Shown: in pieces, positions 63,317 through 64,000 of the stretch
Numbering within the stretch: the stretch's first letter is position 1
Layout: every line of letters starts with the position of its first letter
Source: Labedaea rhizosphaerae
Lineage (GTDB): Bacteria; Actinomycetota; Actinomycetes; Mycobacteriales; Pseudonocardiaceae
NCBI RefSeq assembly: GCF_004362825.1
Contig: NZ_SNXZ01000002.1
Coordinates: forward strand, 677,365-741,364
Direction of reading: 5' to 3'
Length of the DNA stretch: 64,000 nt
The notes under the pieces: model-generated
Databases searched by the model: none
Seen by the model: the letters and a program-made list of their open reading frames with translations, nothing else
Told to the model about the DNA's origin: nothing
Made by a program: the position numbers and the translations under genes

Positions 63317-63865
63317 TCACTGGACCGACGGGGTCAGGTCCTCCCGCGTCGCGTCGATGACGCTGTGCACGGCGTCGACCAAGGTCGTCTCCACCCAGGA
63401 TGCCGCTTCGACCTCCGCCCGGGCGGTCGACAGCGTGGGCACCAGGATGCCCACCGCGCCGGCCGCCCGCGCCGCTTCGACGTCGGCGGCGGTGTCGCCG
63501 ATCACGAAGGTGTGCCGGGGTTCGACGCCCAGCTCGCGGCAGGCGGCCAGCACCAGGCCGGGCTTGGGTTTGCGACACGAGCAGCCGTCGGCCGGCGCGT
63601 GCGGGCACACCTGCCATGTGTCGAAGGGGCCCAATAATCGTTCCACCTGGGCATCGACCGCGTGGCCGGCCGCCTCGGTGAGCGACCCCAGCGCGATGCC
63701 CGGCTGGTTGCTGAGCACGCCGATGTGGATCTTTCGCGACCGGGCGGCGTCCAAGGCCGCCAGGGCACCGGGCATGGTGCGCACGGCGGTCGGGTCGGGG
63801 TTGTCGGGCACCTCGACCACGAGCGTCCCGTCCCGGTCGAAGAGGATGGCGCGCGGCGTGTTCAT
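63317..63865 (-). CDS. HAD-IIIA family phosphatase (GmhB-like)
   Basis: About 182 residues. The ATG at 63865 has GAGAGG with proper spacing; the ATG at 63871 abuts the box. HAD motifs: LFDRDGTLV (DxDGT), GVLSNQPGI (Ser/Asn), the Lys in SCRKPKPGLVLAA and FVIGDTAADVEAA. The zinc-binding CPHAPADGCSC segment is typical of D-glycero-D-manno-heptose 1,7-bisphosphate phosphatases and histidinol phosphatase relatives. It is next to the GT2/PIG-L operon, so a sugar-phosphate role is plausible. Confidence 0.88.
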   Translation of the reverse strand: MNTPRAILFDRDGTLVVEVPDNPDPTAVRTMPGALAALDAARSRKIHIGVLSNQPGIALGSLTEAAGHAVDAQVERLLGPFDTWQVCPHAPADGCSCRKPKPGLVLAACRELGVEPRHTFVIGDTAADVEAARAAGAVGILVPTLSTARAEVEAASWVETTLVDAVHSVIDATREDLTPSVQ

Positions 63866-63948
63866 GGGCATCCTCTCGGGTCGGCGGGTCGTGGTGCTTG
63901 TTCAGAGAATCGGCCGCAAACGGCGCCGCCAAACACGAAACGGCGTCC

Positions 63949-64000
63949 TTATCGAGTCAGCAACCGGATCACGGCGCGCTCCACGATCGCGGTCGCCCGC
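63949..64000 (-). CDS. 3' end of a gene running off the right edge
   Basis: On the minus strand the last 17 codons before a TAA (63951-63949) read ATAIVERAVIRLLTR. The composition is coding-like and lies in line with the HAD gene downstream, but the piece is too short to name. Partial. Confidence 0.4.
   Translation of the reverse strand, partial: RATAIVERAVIRLLTR

Overview
The window is GC-rich actinomycete DNA, most likely from a filamentous member of the Pseudonocardiales (the family assignment is inference). The support is the very high GC, frequent GTG/TTG starts, an SsgB-type sporulation protein beside thrS and a tRNA cluster, STAND/TPR ATPases, SpoIIE/RsbW/STAS switch proteins and many GntR and TetR regulators.

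Bases 1-22.8 kb are accessory DNA. They open with a 7-bp tandem repeat that reads into a GT-B/glycerophosphotransferase-like gene, followed by an NB-ARC/TPR ATPase, a secreted protein and an RsbW-STAS pair. Next comes a dismantled type I-E CRISPR-Cas locus. It has a three-repeat remnant (5.1-5.3 kb), an 11-repeat array with leader (7.25-7.89 kb), a cas2 carrying two compensating frameshifts, a fossil cas1 tail, and a second 11-repeat array (12.9-13.5 kb). It ends with a cas3 whose 3' end is cut off by an IS5-family element lying against an IS630-family element. No Cascade gene (cse1, cse2, cas7, cas5, cas6e) is present, so any crRNA function would need cas genes elsewhere. Between the two arrays sit a small membrane protein and a 1209-residue STAND NTPase that share an unusual RDTGDA...ANTGV motif. 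Beyond the IS elements lie an aminotransferase remnant, about 1.2 kb of decayed DNA, an excisionase-like gene and a tyrosine integrase ending 39 bp from the 3' end of tRNA-Val(GAC). The region therefore looks like an integrated island or a hot spot.

From 22.8 kb the DNA is chromosomal in character: tRNA-Gly/Cys/Val, ssgB, a PGPGW membrane protein, tRNA-Val(CAC), a lipoprotein and thrS. These are followed by an esterase, a phosphotransferase, a TetR regulator, nnrD, a histidine phosphatase, a secreted DUF1906/FG-GAP protein, a chimeric MFS/hydrolase pseudogene and a Baeyer-Villiger-type monooxygenase.

Two adjacent cassettes are the best candidates for little-described biology. At 36.9-39.9 kb a secreted cupredoxin, a 31-residue hydrophobic peptide, a PaaK-like adenylate-forming enzyme and a nine-helix membrane protein with YD, GLGD and PAL-like motifs (presenilin/signal-peptide-peptidase type) lie in one direction. 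At 40.0-43.0 kb a SpoIIE-type phosphatase, a CarH-like B12-binding protein with a Wx9EH motif, and a STAS protein form a tightly packed unit that could be a light- or cobalamin-sensitive partner switch.

yidC and a DUF6412-like gene follow. From 44.4 to 57.6 kb there is a galactose/galactonate catabolic locus: a secreted GH27 alpha-galactosidase, an ABC sugar importer, SDR, lactonase, mutarotase-like protein, DgoD dehydratase, PfkB kinase, KDPG-type aldolase and two GntR/FCD regulators. Together they outline extracellular galactoside hydrolysis, uptake and oxidative De Ley-Doudoroff degradation. The right end holds a lone winged-helix regulator, a truncated MFS gene, a Rieske/DUF2231 membrane protein, a coupled operon (acyl-CoA dehydrogenase, PIG-L/methyltransferase fusion, GT2), a HAD-IIIA phosphatase and the 3' end of one more gene.
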